64,000 nt of DNA, from contig NZ_FNZB01000001.1 in assembly GCF_900109205.1 (NCBI RefSeq), positions 620,001-684,000 of the forward strand. Reading direction: 5' to 3'. Source of the stretch: Sphingomonas sp. OV641 (GTDB taxonomy: Bacteria > Pseudomonadota > Alphaproteobacteria > Sphingomonadales > Sphingomonadaceae). Under the pieces are notes generated by a model. The model did no database searches, was not told the origin of the DNA, and saw only the letters and a program-made list of their open reading frames with translations. Positions 9,066-16,395 of the stretch are shown piece after piece; the first letter of the stretch is position 1; the number at the start of each line of letters is the position of its first letter. A program made the translations under genes and the position numbers.

Positions 9066-9527
9066 ATGGCGACGGCTTACAATCGCGTGGATGAGATAAG
9101 TCCCAAAGATCTCGGGGCTGCGAACGACGACGGTTACCGTCCGCATCCGGACGAGCCTTTCATGAACGCTCGGCAGCAGGAATATTTCCGTGCCAAGCTT
9201 TTGGCGTGGAAGGACGCGATCCTGCGGGAATCGCTGGGTACCTTGTCACAATTGCAGCTCGATTCATTGCGGGAATCAGATCTCAATGATCGCGCCTCGA
9301 GCGAGACGGACTGGTCGATCGAACTGCGCACGCGCGATCGGCAGCGCAAGCTGATCGGCAAGATCGAGGCGGCGCTGCGCCGCATCGATGAGGGCGAATA
9401 TGGCTATTGCGAGGTGACTGGCGAGCCGATCAGCCTTGGCCGGCTGGAGGCGCGTCCGATCGCGACCATGACCGTCGAGGCGCAGGAGCGCCACGAGCGG
9501 AACGAGAAGATCTCTCGCGAGGATTGA
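9066..9527 (+). CDS. dksA: DksA/TraR-family RNA polymerase-binding regulator, one-cysteine type
   Basis: DksA binds the secondary channel of RNA polymerase and, with ppGpp, retunes transcription in starvation. The 153-residue protein has a long coiled-coil with the tip region SLRESDLNDRASSETDWSIELRTRDR (Asp residues near the tip as expected) and the C-terminal globular zinc-finger region YGYCEVTGEPISLGRLEARP. Only the first of the four zinc cysteines remains: the pattern is C-T then T-A (ATMTVEA), the alphaproteobacterial one-Cys form that folds without strict zinc dependence. ATG 9066 follows GGGGAG 9 bases upstream. A TTG directly before it is less likely. Confidence 0.9.
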   Translation: MATAYNRVDEISPKDLGAANDDGYRPHPDEPFMNARQQEYFRAKLLAWKDAILRESLGTLSQLQLDSLRESDLNDRASSETDWSIELRTRDRQRKLIGKIEAALRRIDEGEYGYCEVTGEPISLGRLEARPIATMTVEAQERHERNEKISRED

Positions 9528-9593
9528 TCGCGCCTGGCCGGTCGGCAGGGCTCGTTCGTAATTCGACAAGATTTGAGACGTACTTTGACGAGC

Positions 9594-9977
9594 ATGGACT
9601 CTGCCGCCAGCGTATTCCTGGATCCGAAATCCACTGGCCCGGACGATCGCGGCCGCGACAGTCTGTCACTGCTGGCTCGCCTGAAGGTCTTGGGGGCGGA
9701 CGCAACGTTCACCGTGCGGGTCCGCAATCTTTCCAGTGGCGGGTTGATGGCCGAGCTGCCCGAGCCGGTGACGCCAGATTCGGCGGTGCAGATCGAACTG
9801 GGCGAACTGGGCTGGCTGGAGGGCCGCGTGGCTTGGCAGACGGAGGGACGGGCAGGCATCGCCTTTGACACCGCCATCGATCCGCAACGGGTGCACAAGT
9901 CCGCCGGGCAGCAGCAGCGGACGCCCGACCTCCCGGCCCATCATTCGCTCGGTTTTCCGGATAGCGACAAGGTTTAA
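9594..9977 (+). CDS. PilZ-domain protein
   Basis: A 127-residue protein with one PilZ beta-barrel. The core reads VRVRNLSSGGLMAEL, matching the D/NxSxxG half of the cyclic-di-GMP motif, followed by IELGELGWLEGRVAWQTEGRAGIAF. The upstream RxxxR half is poor (only LLARLKV is seen), so c-di-GMP binding is uncertain; many alphaproteobacterial PilZ proteins are degenerate in this way. Start ATG 9594 is used because the longer in-frame TTG at 9573 has no ribosome site. It lies 66 bases after dksA and 65 bases before the tRNA-Leu 5' half. Confidence 0.75.
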   Translation: MDSAASVFLDPKSTGPDDRGRDSLSLLARLKVLGADATFTVRVRNLSSGGLMAELPEPVTPDSAVQIELGELGWLEGRVAWQTEGRAGIAFDTAIDPQRVHKSAGQQQRTPDLPAHHSLGFPDSDKV

Positions 9978-9983
9978 GCCTTT

Positions 9984-10007
9984 GCGCGTCTTGCGGGCTG
10001 GACGCGC
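9984..10007 (+). terminator. Candidate hairpin between the PilZ gene and tRNA-Leu
   Basis: GCGCGTC (9984-9990) and GACGCGC (10001-10007) form a perfect 7-bp stem with a 10-base loop just after the PilZ stop. No T-run follows. It may end the PilZ transcript or be part of the tRNA promoter region. Confidence 0.35.
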
Positions 10008-10042
10008 GGACCCTGTTTGTGCCAATGCCCGCTTCCGATCAC

Positions 10043-10081
10043 GCGGGTGTGGCGGAATTGGTAGACGCAGCGGACTCAAAA
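10043..10081 (+). pseudogene. 5' half of tRNA-Leu(CAA), cut in the anticodon loop by the island
   Basis: The sequence GCGGGTGTGGCGGAATTGGT and onward is the acceptor strand, D arm and 5' anticodon stem (GCGGA, 10070-10074) of a leucine tRNA, ending in the loop CTCAAAA (10075-10081). Immediately afterwards it diverges into AGTGG instead of the 3' stem TCCGC. The missing remainder is found 14.3 kb away at 24390-24437, where TCCGC, variable arm, T arm and acceptor complete the cloverleaf. It should still be transcribed from the native promoter but cannot make a tRNA. Confidence 0.9.
10075..10081 (+). repeat. Left attachment core (attL), CTCAAAA
   Basis: This 7-base anticodon-loop sequence recurs at 24383-24389, directly before the tRNA 3' half. 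The flanking bases differ at the two sites, so the identity block is only 7 bp. This is the expected crossover region of a tyrosine recombinase acting at an anticodon loop. Confidence 0.8.
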
Positions 10082-10082
10082 A

Positions 10083-10137
10083 GTGGTTTGTCTACCAATC
10101 CACAGAAAAACACGATGAATTGAAAACGTCGTGTTTT
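10083..10137 (+). other. Two hairpins immediately after the cut tRNA half
   Basis: GTGGTTTG (10083-10090) pairs with CAATCCAC (10096-10103) with one mismatch. AAAACACGATG (10107-10117) pairs with CGTCGTGTTTT (10127-10137) with one G-T wobble, ending in a T-run. The second could terminate the transcript of the broken tRNA; the first, next to the core, could be an integrase contact. Neither role is shown. Confidence 0.5.
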
Positions 10138-10189
10138 CAGGGGTTTGAGAAGGAAGGAAAAGTGGCTGGCGATATTCGGTTTTCGCTCT

Positions 10190-10207
10190 AGGTGCAGTAT
10201 AGGTGCA
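10190..10207 (+). promoter_or_regulatory. Candidate integrase arm-binding boxes, left end
   Basis: AGGTGCA occurs at 10190-10196 and 10201-10207, starts 11 bp apart, about 110 bp inside the left core. The same pair with the same spacing and orientation is found at the right end (24232-24249). This fits arm-type sites of a tyrosine integrase. Confidence 0.65.
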
Positions 10208-10238
10208 GAGAGCGTCGGCTAGAATCGGCGGCAAATGT

Positions 10239-10323
10239 GCGGGTGTGGTGGAACTGGTAGACGCGCCGGATTCAAAATCCGGTTCCGAAAGGAGTGTCGG
10301 TTCGATTCCGACCACCCGCACCA
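10239..10323 (+). tRNA. tRNA-Leu, anticodon CAA (intact copy carried by the island)
   Basis: An 85-base type II tRNA. The acceptor GCGGGTG (10239-10245) pairs with CACCCGC (10313-10319), followed by A and an encoded CCA (10321-10323). The anticodon stem CCGGA/TCCGG encloses the loop TTCAAAA with CAA at 10273-10275. There is a long variable arm, and the T loop is TTCGATT. It reads UUG codons. It lies between the island's attachment cores, inside the left arm boxes. It differs from the split host gene in the D arm, anticodon stem, variable arm and T loop, so it is a distinct gene and not a duplicated fragment. It probably replaces the tRNA destroyed by integration. Confidence 0.93.
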
Positions 10324-10408
10324 TTCTTAAATCAGGTCAAACTCAGCAGGCTATCGCGGCGGACCGGCGGCGGTGGGTCGTTCGCGTTCGACGGAGACCT
10401 GCCGGGTA

Positions 10409-11302
10409 TCAATCGTGCGATATGAGCCCCGCGAGAAGCGGCGCGTAGGCGGCGAGCCTGCGGGATACGAACTCAGTGAAGAGCCGCACGCGCTTCGTCT
10501 TGCGCGTCTCCCCCTGTGTGAGAAGCCAGAGCGTCCCGTGCATGGGCAGGTCGGTGCCCGGCACTCTCACCAATAGAGCGTCGGCATCGCCGACGAAGCA
10601 CGGCAGTTTCGTCATCCCGATCCCTTGCTGCGCGGCTACGATCTGCGTCTCGGCGTCCGGCGTCCTGAACGGAACTCCCGTGGTGTGAACCTCTCCCTCG
10701 CGCGCCCAGACCGGGAGTCCATGATTGTCTATGACGATCCACCGCATGGGATCCGGCGCGCCCGCACGCCACGCGGCTAGTCGATCGCGAGACATGTAGA
10801 CGCCGCTGAACAGCTCCGGTCCCTTCAGGCCGTGAAGATTGAGCGGCAGGGTCTTGCGGTCGGCGACAATCCGGATCGCGACGTCGGCCTCTCGGTTGGT
10901 CAGGTTTGCAAGCTCGCCGGACGACGAGATCTCCATCTCGATGTCAGGATGCATACGCGCGAAGTCGGCGAGATCCGGCATGAGCAGGTGTGTGGCGACG
11001 AACGGTGGAAGCGTCACCCGCAAAAGCCCGCGCGCGCTCTGGTCACGACCGAAGACGCGCGTCTCCAGCCGGTTCGACGACGCTTCCATCTGCTCCGCGA
11101 GTTCGAGGACCTCCTCGCCCGCTTCCGTCAACCGGTAGCCCGAAGGCAGCTTTTCGAACATCTGCGCCCCCAGGCGTCCCTCAAGCTGGGCGATGCGTCG
11201 CAACACCGTCGCGTGGTTCACCCCCAGGTGCTTGGCGGCGGCGCGCACTGAGCCTCCGCGCGCGGCGGCAAGAAAGTAGCGAACGTCATCCCAGTCGATC
11301 AT
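10409..11302 (-). CDS. LysR-family transcriptional regulator
   Basis: A 297-residue regulator. The N-terminal winged helix-turn-helix reads MIDWDDVRYFLAAARGGSVR then AAAKHLGVNHATVLRRIAQLE (about residues 1-60). The rest is a LysR-type effector-binding domain with segments such as RGLLRVTLPPFVATHLLMPDLADF. It matches the branch with the FxxVAxxGSxxxAA variant that often controls a divergently transcribed oxidoreductase. Here the divergent neighbour, 228 bases away, is a broken short-chain dehydrogenase gene, so its original target may be lost. The start ATG 11302 gives the standard LysR N-terminus. Confidence 0.88.
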   Translation of the reverse strand: MIDWDDVRYFLAAARGGSVRAAAKHLGVNHATVLRRIAQLEGRLGAQMFEKLPSGYRLTEAGEEVLELAEQMEASSNRLETRVFGRDQSARGLLRVTLPPFVATHLLMPDLADFARMHPDIEMEISSSGELANLTNREADVAIRIVADRKTLPLNLHGLKGPELFSGVYMSRDRLAAWRAGAPDPMRWIVIDNHGLPVWAREGEVHTTGVPFRTPDAETQIVAAQQGIGMTKLPCFVGDADALLVRVPGTDLPMHGTLWLLTQGETRKTKRVRLFTEFVSRRLAAYAPLLAGLISHD

Positions 11303-11530
11303 GGTGCATTTCCGCGCCGCGTGGCGCGGCTTCCGAAGTTCATTCTAACACAGTAAGCTAGAGGGCGCGCGATCGTCGTGGCGCTTTATGGGCTAGCCGG
11401 ATCGTTTTCGCACCACCGATGTGCGCGATTCCGCACTCACCGCCTACCTCCGGCGAACCCATGTTGTGGGTCTGGGGGAACCTCCCCGCACAGCCATAGA
11501 CCCGACACGGCGAAACGAAGGATGCATGAC

Positions 11531-12045
11531 ATGAACAGACTGAATGGAAAGACCGCCGTGATCACCGGCGGCGCTACTGGCATCGGCCGCGCCGCAGCGA
11601 AGCGCTTCATCGAGGAAGGCGCCTTCGTCTTCCTATTCGGCCGCCGGCAGGAAGCGCTCGACGCCGCTGTAGCCGAGCTTGGGCCCAATGCCCGCGCGGT
11701 GGCGGGCTCGGTCTCCGATGAGGCCGACCTCGACCGGCTCTACGCGGCGGTCAGCCGTCCGCAAGGGTCGTCGCGCGGGCCTTCACTGGAGCAAAAGTGG
11801 TCAAGGGCTTCAACCATCTGGTTGCGGCCGTCCTCGACCAGTCCCCGGCCGTACATGGTGGCAGAAGAGTCGTATTCCTGGCGAGCGACGACGACAATGC
11901 TGCATCGCAAATCGGTACGCTCGCGGAAAATCTCGGCTTCGCACCGATCAAGCTTGGCGGGCTTTCGGAAGGCGGGCTGCTCGTCCAGGCGCACGGAAAT
12001 AGCTGGGGTCATCTGATCTTCAAGGACCTGGTCAAGTTCGGCTGA
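11531..12045 (+). pseudogene. Out-of-frame fusion of a short-chain dehydrogenase 5' end and an F420/NADP-reductase-like 3' end
   Basis: From ATG 11531 the frame encodes about 75 residues of a classical SDR: MNRLNGKTAVITGGATGIGR, with the TGGxTGIG cofactor motif, then GRRQEALDAAVAELG. Near 11750-11758 homology stops and the frame continues as nonsense to about 12016. In another frame the same DNA encodes VVARAFTGAKVVKGFNHL, VVFLASDDDNAASQIGTLAE and LLVQAHGNSWGHLIFKDL. That is the C-terminal part of an NADPH-dependent F420-reductase-like Rossmann protein, ending at 12045. A deletion probably joined two adjacent oxidoreductase genes; neither half is complete. Confidence 0.75.
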
Positions 12046-12129
12046 CGAACAGGACGTACCCACCGGCAGGGGCACGATGCACGGATCGGATCGAGCGCGA
12101 TGCGGTCCGTGCGAAATGGAGAAATTCCC

Positions 12130-12543
12130 ATGAGCATTGAGAAGAACGTTCAGACCGTGAAGGACTTCTTCGCCGCGATCGGCCGCGGCGACAGGAAGGC
12201 ACTGCTGGCACTAGTCGCCGAAGACATCGAGTGGATCATCCCGGGCGAAGACTGGCCGCTGGCCGGCATACACCGCGGACATGCGGGGCTGGCGGATTTG
12301 CTTGAGACCTCATCCAAGTCGATAGAAACGTCCACAGAACCGCGAGAGTTCGTGGCGCAGGGAGATCGAGTCCTGGTCGTCGGTTTCGCCAGGGGGAAGA
12401 TCAAGGCCACGAACAGAACGTTCGAGGATGACTGGATCTTCGCCATCACGGTCCGAAACGGCAGGCTGACCAGCATCCGGGAATATGTCGATACGCAGGC
12501 ACTGGCTCGGGCCGCGCAGGTGGACGCGTCCGGGCCGGCATAG
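12130..12543 (+). CDS. SnoaL/NTF2-like protein
   Basis: A 137-residue single-domain protein of the cone-shaped NTF2/SnoaL fold. It starts MSIEKNVQTVKDFFAAIGRG. The markers are the N-terminal helix with VKDFFAAIGRGDRKALLAL, the strand DIEWIIPGEDWPLAG, and the C-terminal NGRLTSIREYVDTQAL. Members include small-molecule isomerases, hydrolases and binding proteins, and the fold alone does not tell the reaction. GGAG about 10 bases before ATG 12130 supports the start. It lies between the broken oxidoreductase pair and a methyltransferase on the same strand, perhaps a remnant of one small metabolic operon. Confidence 0.75.
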   Translation: MSIEKNVQTVKDFFAAIGRGDRKALLALVAEDIEWIIPGEDWPLAGIHRGHAGLADLLETSSKSIETSTEPREFVAQGDRVLVVGFARGKIKATNRTFEDDWIFAITVRNGRLTSIREYVDTQALARAAQVDASGPA

Positions 12544-12651
12544 CGCTGACCATCTGCGGCCATCGCATCGGAGCATACGGTGGATCAGCCTTGCATCGCC
12601 TCTCGCACCCCGCGCGCCCTCGTCGACTGCTCAAACGTAAAGGAGAGCCCG

Positions 12652-13284
12652 ATGTACGACCAATCCAAGCTATCCGAATTAATCCGGTTCGCACGCGTCG
12701 ATGCGGGCTGCACCGTCATCGACGTTTACCCAGGCGACGGCGACTGGACCCGCCTCTTCTCCGACGTCGTGGGACCCGAAGGACGGGTCTACAGCTTCGT
12801 GCCGGCCGAAGTCGCCCACTTCAAGAACGATCCGGTCGGCAGCATGCGGACGCTTGCGAAGGAGCCGGGCCGAGAGAACGTCGAGGCCGTCTCGGCGGAC
12901 CTCGTGGCGATGCCGAAGGCCACGCAGCCCGCGGATGTCCTGTGGCTGCACCTGTTTTACCACGATCTCCACACCGCGCTGATCCAGGACAAGGGCGCGA
13001 CGGCGGCCAACTTCAATCGAGCCGTCTACGAGCGGCTTAAGCCGGGTGGGTCCTACGTCATCGTCGACCACGCCGCCGCCGCTGGGTCGGGCACGAGCGA
13101 CGCCCAGTCGCTGCATCGGATCGATCCCGCGTCCGTCCGCGAGGAGGTCGAGGCGGCCGGCTTCGTGCTGGACGCGGTAAGCACCATACTCGCGAACGAG
13201 GACGATCCGCACTCGATCAAGGTGTTCGATCCCTCGATCAAGGGCAAAACCGATCGCTTCGCCTATCGGTTCGTGAAGCCCTGA
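12652..13284 (+). CDS. Class I SAM-dependent methyltransferase
   Basis: A 210-residue protein with a Rossmann-like methyltransferase core. Motif I is replaced by VIDVYPGDGDWTRLFSDVVG, a form of the GxGxG loop in which YPGDGDW serves as the glycine loop. The post-I strand GRVYSFVPAE, the motif LWLHLFYHDLHTAL and GGSYVIVDHAAAAG follow. Similar proteins often act on small molecules, but the substrate is unknown. Start ATG 12652 is fixed by AAAGGAG about 8 bases upstream; longer in-frame starts have none. Its last 47 bases overlap the 3' end of the MsrA-like gene on the other strand. Confidence 0.8.
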   Translation: MYDQSKLSELIRFARVDAGCTVIDVYPGDGDWTRLFSDVVGPEGRVYSFVPAEVAHFKNDPVGSMRTLAKEPGRENVEAVSADLVAMPKATQPADVLWLHLFYHDLHTALIQDKGATAANFNRAVYERLKPGGSYVIVDHAAAAGSGTSDAQSLHRIDPASVREEVEAAGFVLDAVSTILANEDDPHSIKVFDPSIKGKTDRFAYRFVKP

Positions 13285-13816
13285 CAGGCCCCGGCTCCGA
13301 CTTCATGTCGATCTCCCCGACAGTCGGCTTCGCTTCAGGGAGCGCCAGTTCCGAAAAGTGCCGTCGGATATGATCCAGCTTGGGATCGATGTAGCGGCGG
13401 CAGAAGGGCCTGCTCGGGTCGGTTCGATAGTAGTTCTGGTAACGCTCGTCCGACGCCCTGAAACCTTTAAACGGGAGGACCAGGGTGTGCACCGGCTTGC
13501 CCGACGCGTCGGTGAAGCGGTCGATCGCCAGTTCGGCCTCCGGCCGCTGGCTCTCTTCAAAGATGTAGATCGCGCTGCGGTACTTGCTGCGAGGTGAGCG
13601 GGCCCTGGCAGCGGAATGCGTTCTGAGATGCACCTCGGACAGCGTCGCCAACGGAACAACCGATGGATCGAAGGTGACGATCACCCCTTCTGACCAGGTA
13701 TCTGCCGGCGCGTCCGACTGGACAAAGCCCTGGTCGACCTGGGCGACGCCGCGCAACGCCTGGAACACTCCTTCTGTGCACCAATGGCATCCCCCTCCAA
13801 AGCCGGCCTTCGCCAT
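13238..13816 (-). CDS. Peptide methionine sulfoxide reductase MsrA-like
   Basis: A 192-residue protein with the MsrA active-site loop near the N-terminus: GFGGGCHWCTEGVFQ, where the first Cys matches the catalytic GCFWC cysteine (Phe is replaced by His). The glutamate of the EGVF segment and the later YRSAIYIF and PFCRRYIDPKL segments support the family. MsrA reduces methionine-S-sulfoxide in oxidised proteins. The family usually has YxxxG..PSY further on, which is divergent here, so this may be a distant branch with altered substrate. ATG 13816 is preferred because GGGAGG lies 5 bases before it; an ATG one codon upstream is too close. It is convergent with the methyltransferase. Confidence 0.75.
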   Translation of the reverse strand: MAKAGFGGGCHWCTEGVFQALRGVAQVDQGFVQSDAPADTWSEGVIVTFDPSVVPLATLSEVHLRTHSAARARSPRSKYRSAIYIFEESQRPEAELAIDRFTDASGKPVHTLVLPFKGFRASDERYQNYYRTDPSRPFCRRYIDPKLDHIRRHFSELALPEAKPTVGEIDMKSEPGPVRASRTDRRSDRFCP

Positions 13817-13967
13817 CATCACCTCCCACGCCCAACCTCCAACCCGTCACGAAGCGAAGCGCCGCCCTCTTCCTCTAAAGGGGGCAGCGCAACGGACCGG
13901 CGAACCAGAAAGGCACGGAAGCGCAAAGCCGGAGATACGGAAAACCGCATCCCCGGCTTCGCGGAAA

Positions 13968-15164
13968 TCAGGCGGCTCGATCGAGCAGCTTCTTCGCCTT
14001 GCCCTCCATGTCGAGGCGGGCGTCCTGATGGGGCTTGTCGCGCGCGACGGCGGTGATGCCCTGCACGAAATCGAAGATGGACTCCGGAGGGCGGCCTTCC
14101 TCGGCCAGCACTCTGTCGATGATCTTGCCAGTCTCGGCCTTGGAGAAGCCGCGCCGACGCAGGAAGTCGGTGCGGTCTTCGTCGGTCCTGGCGACGATCC
14201 GCTCGCGGGCGGCCCTGATGCCGTTGACGAACGGCAGGGGTGAGGAATTCGCGAAGTTCAGCAGCGCCGGGGCCGCCTCGTGCGCGAAGCGGTTGGCGGC
14301 ATATTTGGAGTGGCGGATGGTGATTTCCTCGAAATCCTCCACGCCCCACAAATTGCGATTCTGGCAGACCGCCCGGAGATAGAAGCTCGCCATGCCGAGC
14401 GTCTTGGCGCCAACCTCGGAATTCCAACAATAGAATCCGCGGAAATAGAGATCCGGCGAGCCGTCAGGCAGGCGGCCAGCTTCGATCGGATTCAGGTCGT
14501 CGACCAGGAACAGGAAGACGTCGCGGTCGGAGGCATAGAGCGTGGTCGTATCCTTGGTGATGTCGACCCGCGGATTGTAGATGCCGGTCGACCAATCGAG
14601 CACGCCCGGCACCTTCCAGCGGGTGTCGCCCGTGCCATTGCCCGCGATACGCTGCACCGCCTCGACCAGTTCGTGGTCGAAGATCCGGCCGTAATCCGGG
14701 CCGGTGACGGCGCGCAGTTCGACGCGGCCAGTATCGGTTTCCAGCGTCTTGATCTGCTCGGCCCGACTGGAGGTCAGGCCGTATTGCAGGTTGATGGCGG
14801 CGAGCGCGGCCGGGAGCTGTCGCAAATAGGCGGCTGGTGCGCCGACCAGGCTGGCGAGCTGGCCGAAGGACCAGTGCGTCGGCGCGATTGACGCATCGGT
14901 GCCTGGCAGGATCAGCGCCAGCCGCTCCGAATCGTTGCGGTTCGCCTCGACGTGGATGAGCGCGCTTTCCACCACCCGCGTCCGGCTTCGTTCGGTGCGG
15001 TCGCGAACCGTGTGGGCCAGTTCCGACAGGGAGAGATAGCGCTCGTCGGCCGGACGCGAGAACCATTCCGACGAGACGCGGCCGATCCACTCCCCCCGGC
15101 TGACATCGACCTTGTAACCGCCGTTTGTGTCGCGGCGGGCGTCGAGGACTGAATCTTGGGACAT
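13968..15164 (-). CDS. DUF932 (phage/plasmid-like) protein
   Basis: A 398-residue protein with the DUF932 architecture seen in many plasmids, phages and islands. The N-terminus has the pattern ADERYLSLSELAHTVRDRTE. The middle has HWSFGQLASLVGAPAAYLRQLP, and the later core has LRAVTGPDYGRIFDHELVEAV, DVFLFLVDDLNP, FRGFYCWNSEVGAKTLGMASFYLRAVCQNRNLWGV and IRHSKYAANRFAHEA. No catalytic function is established for the family, which often travels with mobile elements. The start ATG 15164 has GGAG about 9 bases upstream; the ORF also has an ATG at 15179. It reads away from the CBASS genes, 277 bases from them. Confidence 0.8.
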   Translation of the reverse strand: MSQDSVLDARRDTNGGYKVDVSRGEWIGRVSSEWFSRPADERYLSLSELAHTVRDRTERSRTRVVESALIHVEANRNDSERLALILPGTDASIAPTHWSFGQLASLVGAPAAYLRQLPAALAAINLQYGLTSSRAEQIKTLETDTGRVELRAVTGPDYGRIFDHELVEAVQRIAGNGTGDTRWKVPGVLDWSTGIYNPRVDITKDTTTLYASDRDVFLFLVDDLNPIEAGRLPDGSPDLYFRGFYCWNSEVGAKTLGMASFYLRAVCQNRNLWGVEDFEEITIRHSKYAANRFAHEAAPALLNFANSSPLPFVNGIRAARERIVARTDEDRTDFLRRRGFSKAETGKIIDRVLAEEGRPPESIFDFVQGITAVARDKPHQDARLDMEGKAKKLLDRAA

Positions 15165-15340
15165 GGGAACAATCTCCATGACGGGCGCCGGAGACCTCTT
15201 CTCCAGTCCTCAACCCGTCACGGAAATCAGTCCACTCTCTCACTCTCAGCAGGGCGTTGCGGGGCAGCCGCCCCGCAGAAGGGGTCGGTCGAGACCAGCG
15301 GGCTCGGGCGCAGGGGAAGGCTTTCCCCTCAAGGTCTAGT

Positions 15341-15364
15341 CCGGAGTAGAGATGCCTACTCTGG
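15341..15364. other. Hairpin upstream of the CBASS operon
   Basis: CCGGAGTAG (15341-15349) pairs with CTACTCTGG (15356-15364) with one wobble and a 6-base loop, 77 bases before the capV start. A second inverted repeat, AGGGGAAG/TTTCCCCT, lies at 15312-15329. They could be an operator or a terminator shielding the operon. Confidence 0.4.
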
Positions 15365-15441
15365 GCACGTTTCATGTCGAGCAAGTCGGATAGTGAAGAA
15401 TCGTGTATTGGAAGAGTTAGTGCGATCGCAAAGGAAAACAG

Positions 15442-16383
15442 GTGGGCGACGTTTCAACCGAGAAAGAAACTTTCCGGGTGCTCAGCTTAGATGGCGGAGG
15501 CGCAAAGGGCTTCTACACACTGGGCGCGCTGAAGGAGATTGAAGCGCTCGCGGGTTGTAGATTGTGCGAGAAATTCGACCTGATCTACGGGACTTCGACT
15601 GGCTCCATCATCGCCGCGCTACTAGGCCTTGGGAAATCGGTGGACGAAATTGAGGCGCTCTACCGCAAGCATGTGGTGACCGTCATGTCGGCTTGGCGCC
15701 CGAGCCAAAAGACCGCGGCACTCGATGCGCTCGCAGCAGATGTTTTCCGGGAGCTGCGTTTCGACGCCTTCAAGACGGACATCGGCATTGTTGGCACGAG
15801 ATGGAAGGAGGAGCGTCCCATCATCTTCAAGACGAACCGGCGTCAGGCTTTTCGTGGCAAGGCGACGTTTGAGCCCGGCTTTGGTTGTACGATCGCCGAC
15901 GCGGTGATCGGGTCGTGCTCGGCGTATCCATTCTTCGAGAAGAAATTTGTAACTACCTCCGCAGGTGAGAGGATCGAGGTCCGGGACGGCGGTTTTGTCG
16001 CGAACAATCCTACGCTCTACGCAATCGTTGACGCGATTGAATCGTTGGGGATCGCGAGGAGCGATGTTCGCGTGGTGAGCATCGGCGTTGGCGAATATCC
16101 GTCACCGAAGCTTCCGACCTGGAGCGTTCGAAAATGGGCAAGCAAGCTGCCGACGATGGTCTTCCTTCAAAAGACGATGGAGATCAGCGCCCAGTCGATG
16201 GATCAGTTGCGGCGCGTGATGTTTCGAGATGTTGCGACGGTTCGGGTTCACGCCCGATATACCCAGCCAGAGATGGCGACGGACATGTTGGAAGTCGATT
16301 TGGAAAAGCTTGGCTTGCTGTGGCAGCGCGGGCGCGATTGCGCGCGCGAGGCGGAGGAGGAACTGAAGTCGTATTTGGCTTAA
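15442..16383 (+). CDS. capV: CBASS effector: patatin-like phospholipase (CapV-type)
   Basis: A 313-residue patatin phospholipase. It has the glycine-rich oxyanion loop LDGGGAKG (residues 16-23), the nucleophile elbow GTSTG with Ser52, and the catalytic Asp in DGG (Asp182). In CBASS, CapV-type enzymes are switched on by a cyclic dinucleotide made by the partner nucleotidyltransferase. They then degrade inner-membrane phospholipids, killing the infected cell before phage release. The partner gene begins 12 bases downstream. The start is GTG 15442, with AAGGA at 15431-15435 giving a 6-base spacing; no ATG is available upstream of the conserved core. All catalytic residues are present. Confidence 0.88.
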   Translation: MGDVSTEKETFRVLSLDGGGAKGFYTLGALKEIEALAGCRLCEKFDLIYGTSTGSIIAALLGLGKSVDEIEALYRKHVVTVMSAWRPSQKTAALDALAADVFRELRFDAFKTDIGIVGTRWKEERPIIFKTNRRQAFRGKATFEPGFGCTIADAVIGSCSAYPFFEKKFVTTSAGERIEVRDGGFVANNPTLYAIVDAIESLGIARSDVRVVSIGVGEYPSPKLPTWSVRKWASKLPTMVFLQKTMEISAQSMDQLRRVMFRDVATVRVHARYTQPEMATDMLEVDLEKLGLLWQRGRDCAREAEEELKSYLA

Positions 16384-16395
16384 ACGGGGGGAATT

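Noticed and set aside
10239..10323. Intact tRNA-Leu as an ordinary second host tRNA next to the broken one
   Set aside because: It lies between the two attachment cores and inside the left arm boxes, so by the best available boundaries it belongs to the island; a check in island-free relatives is still needed.
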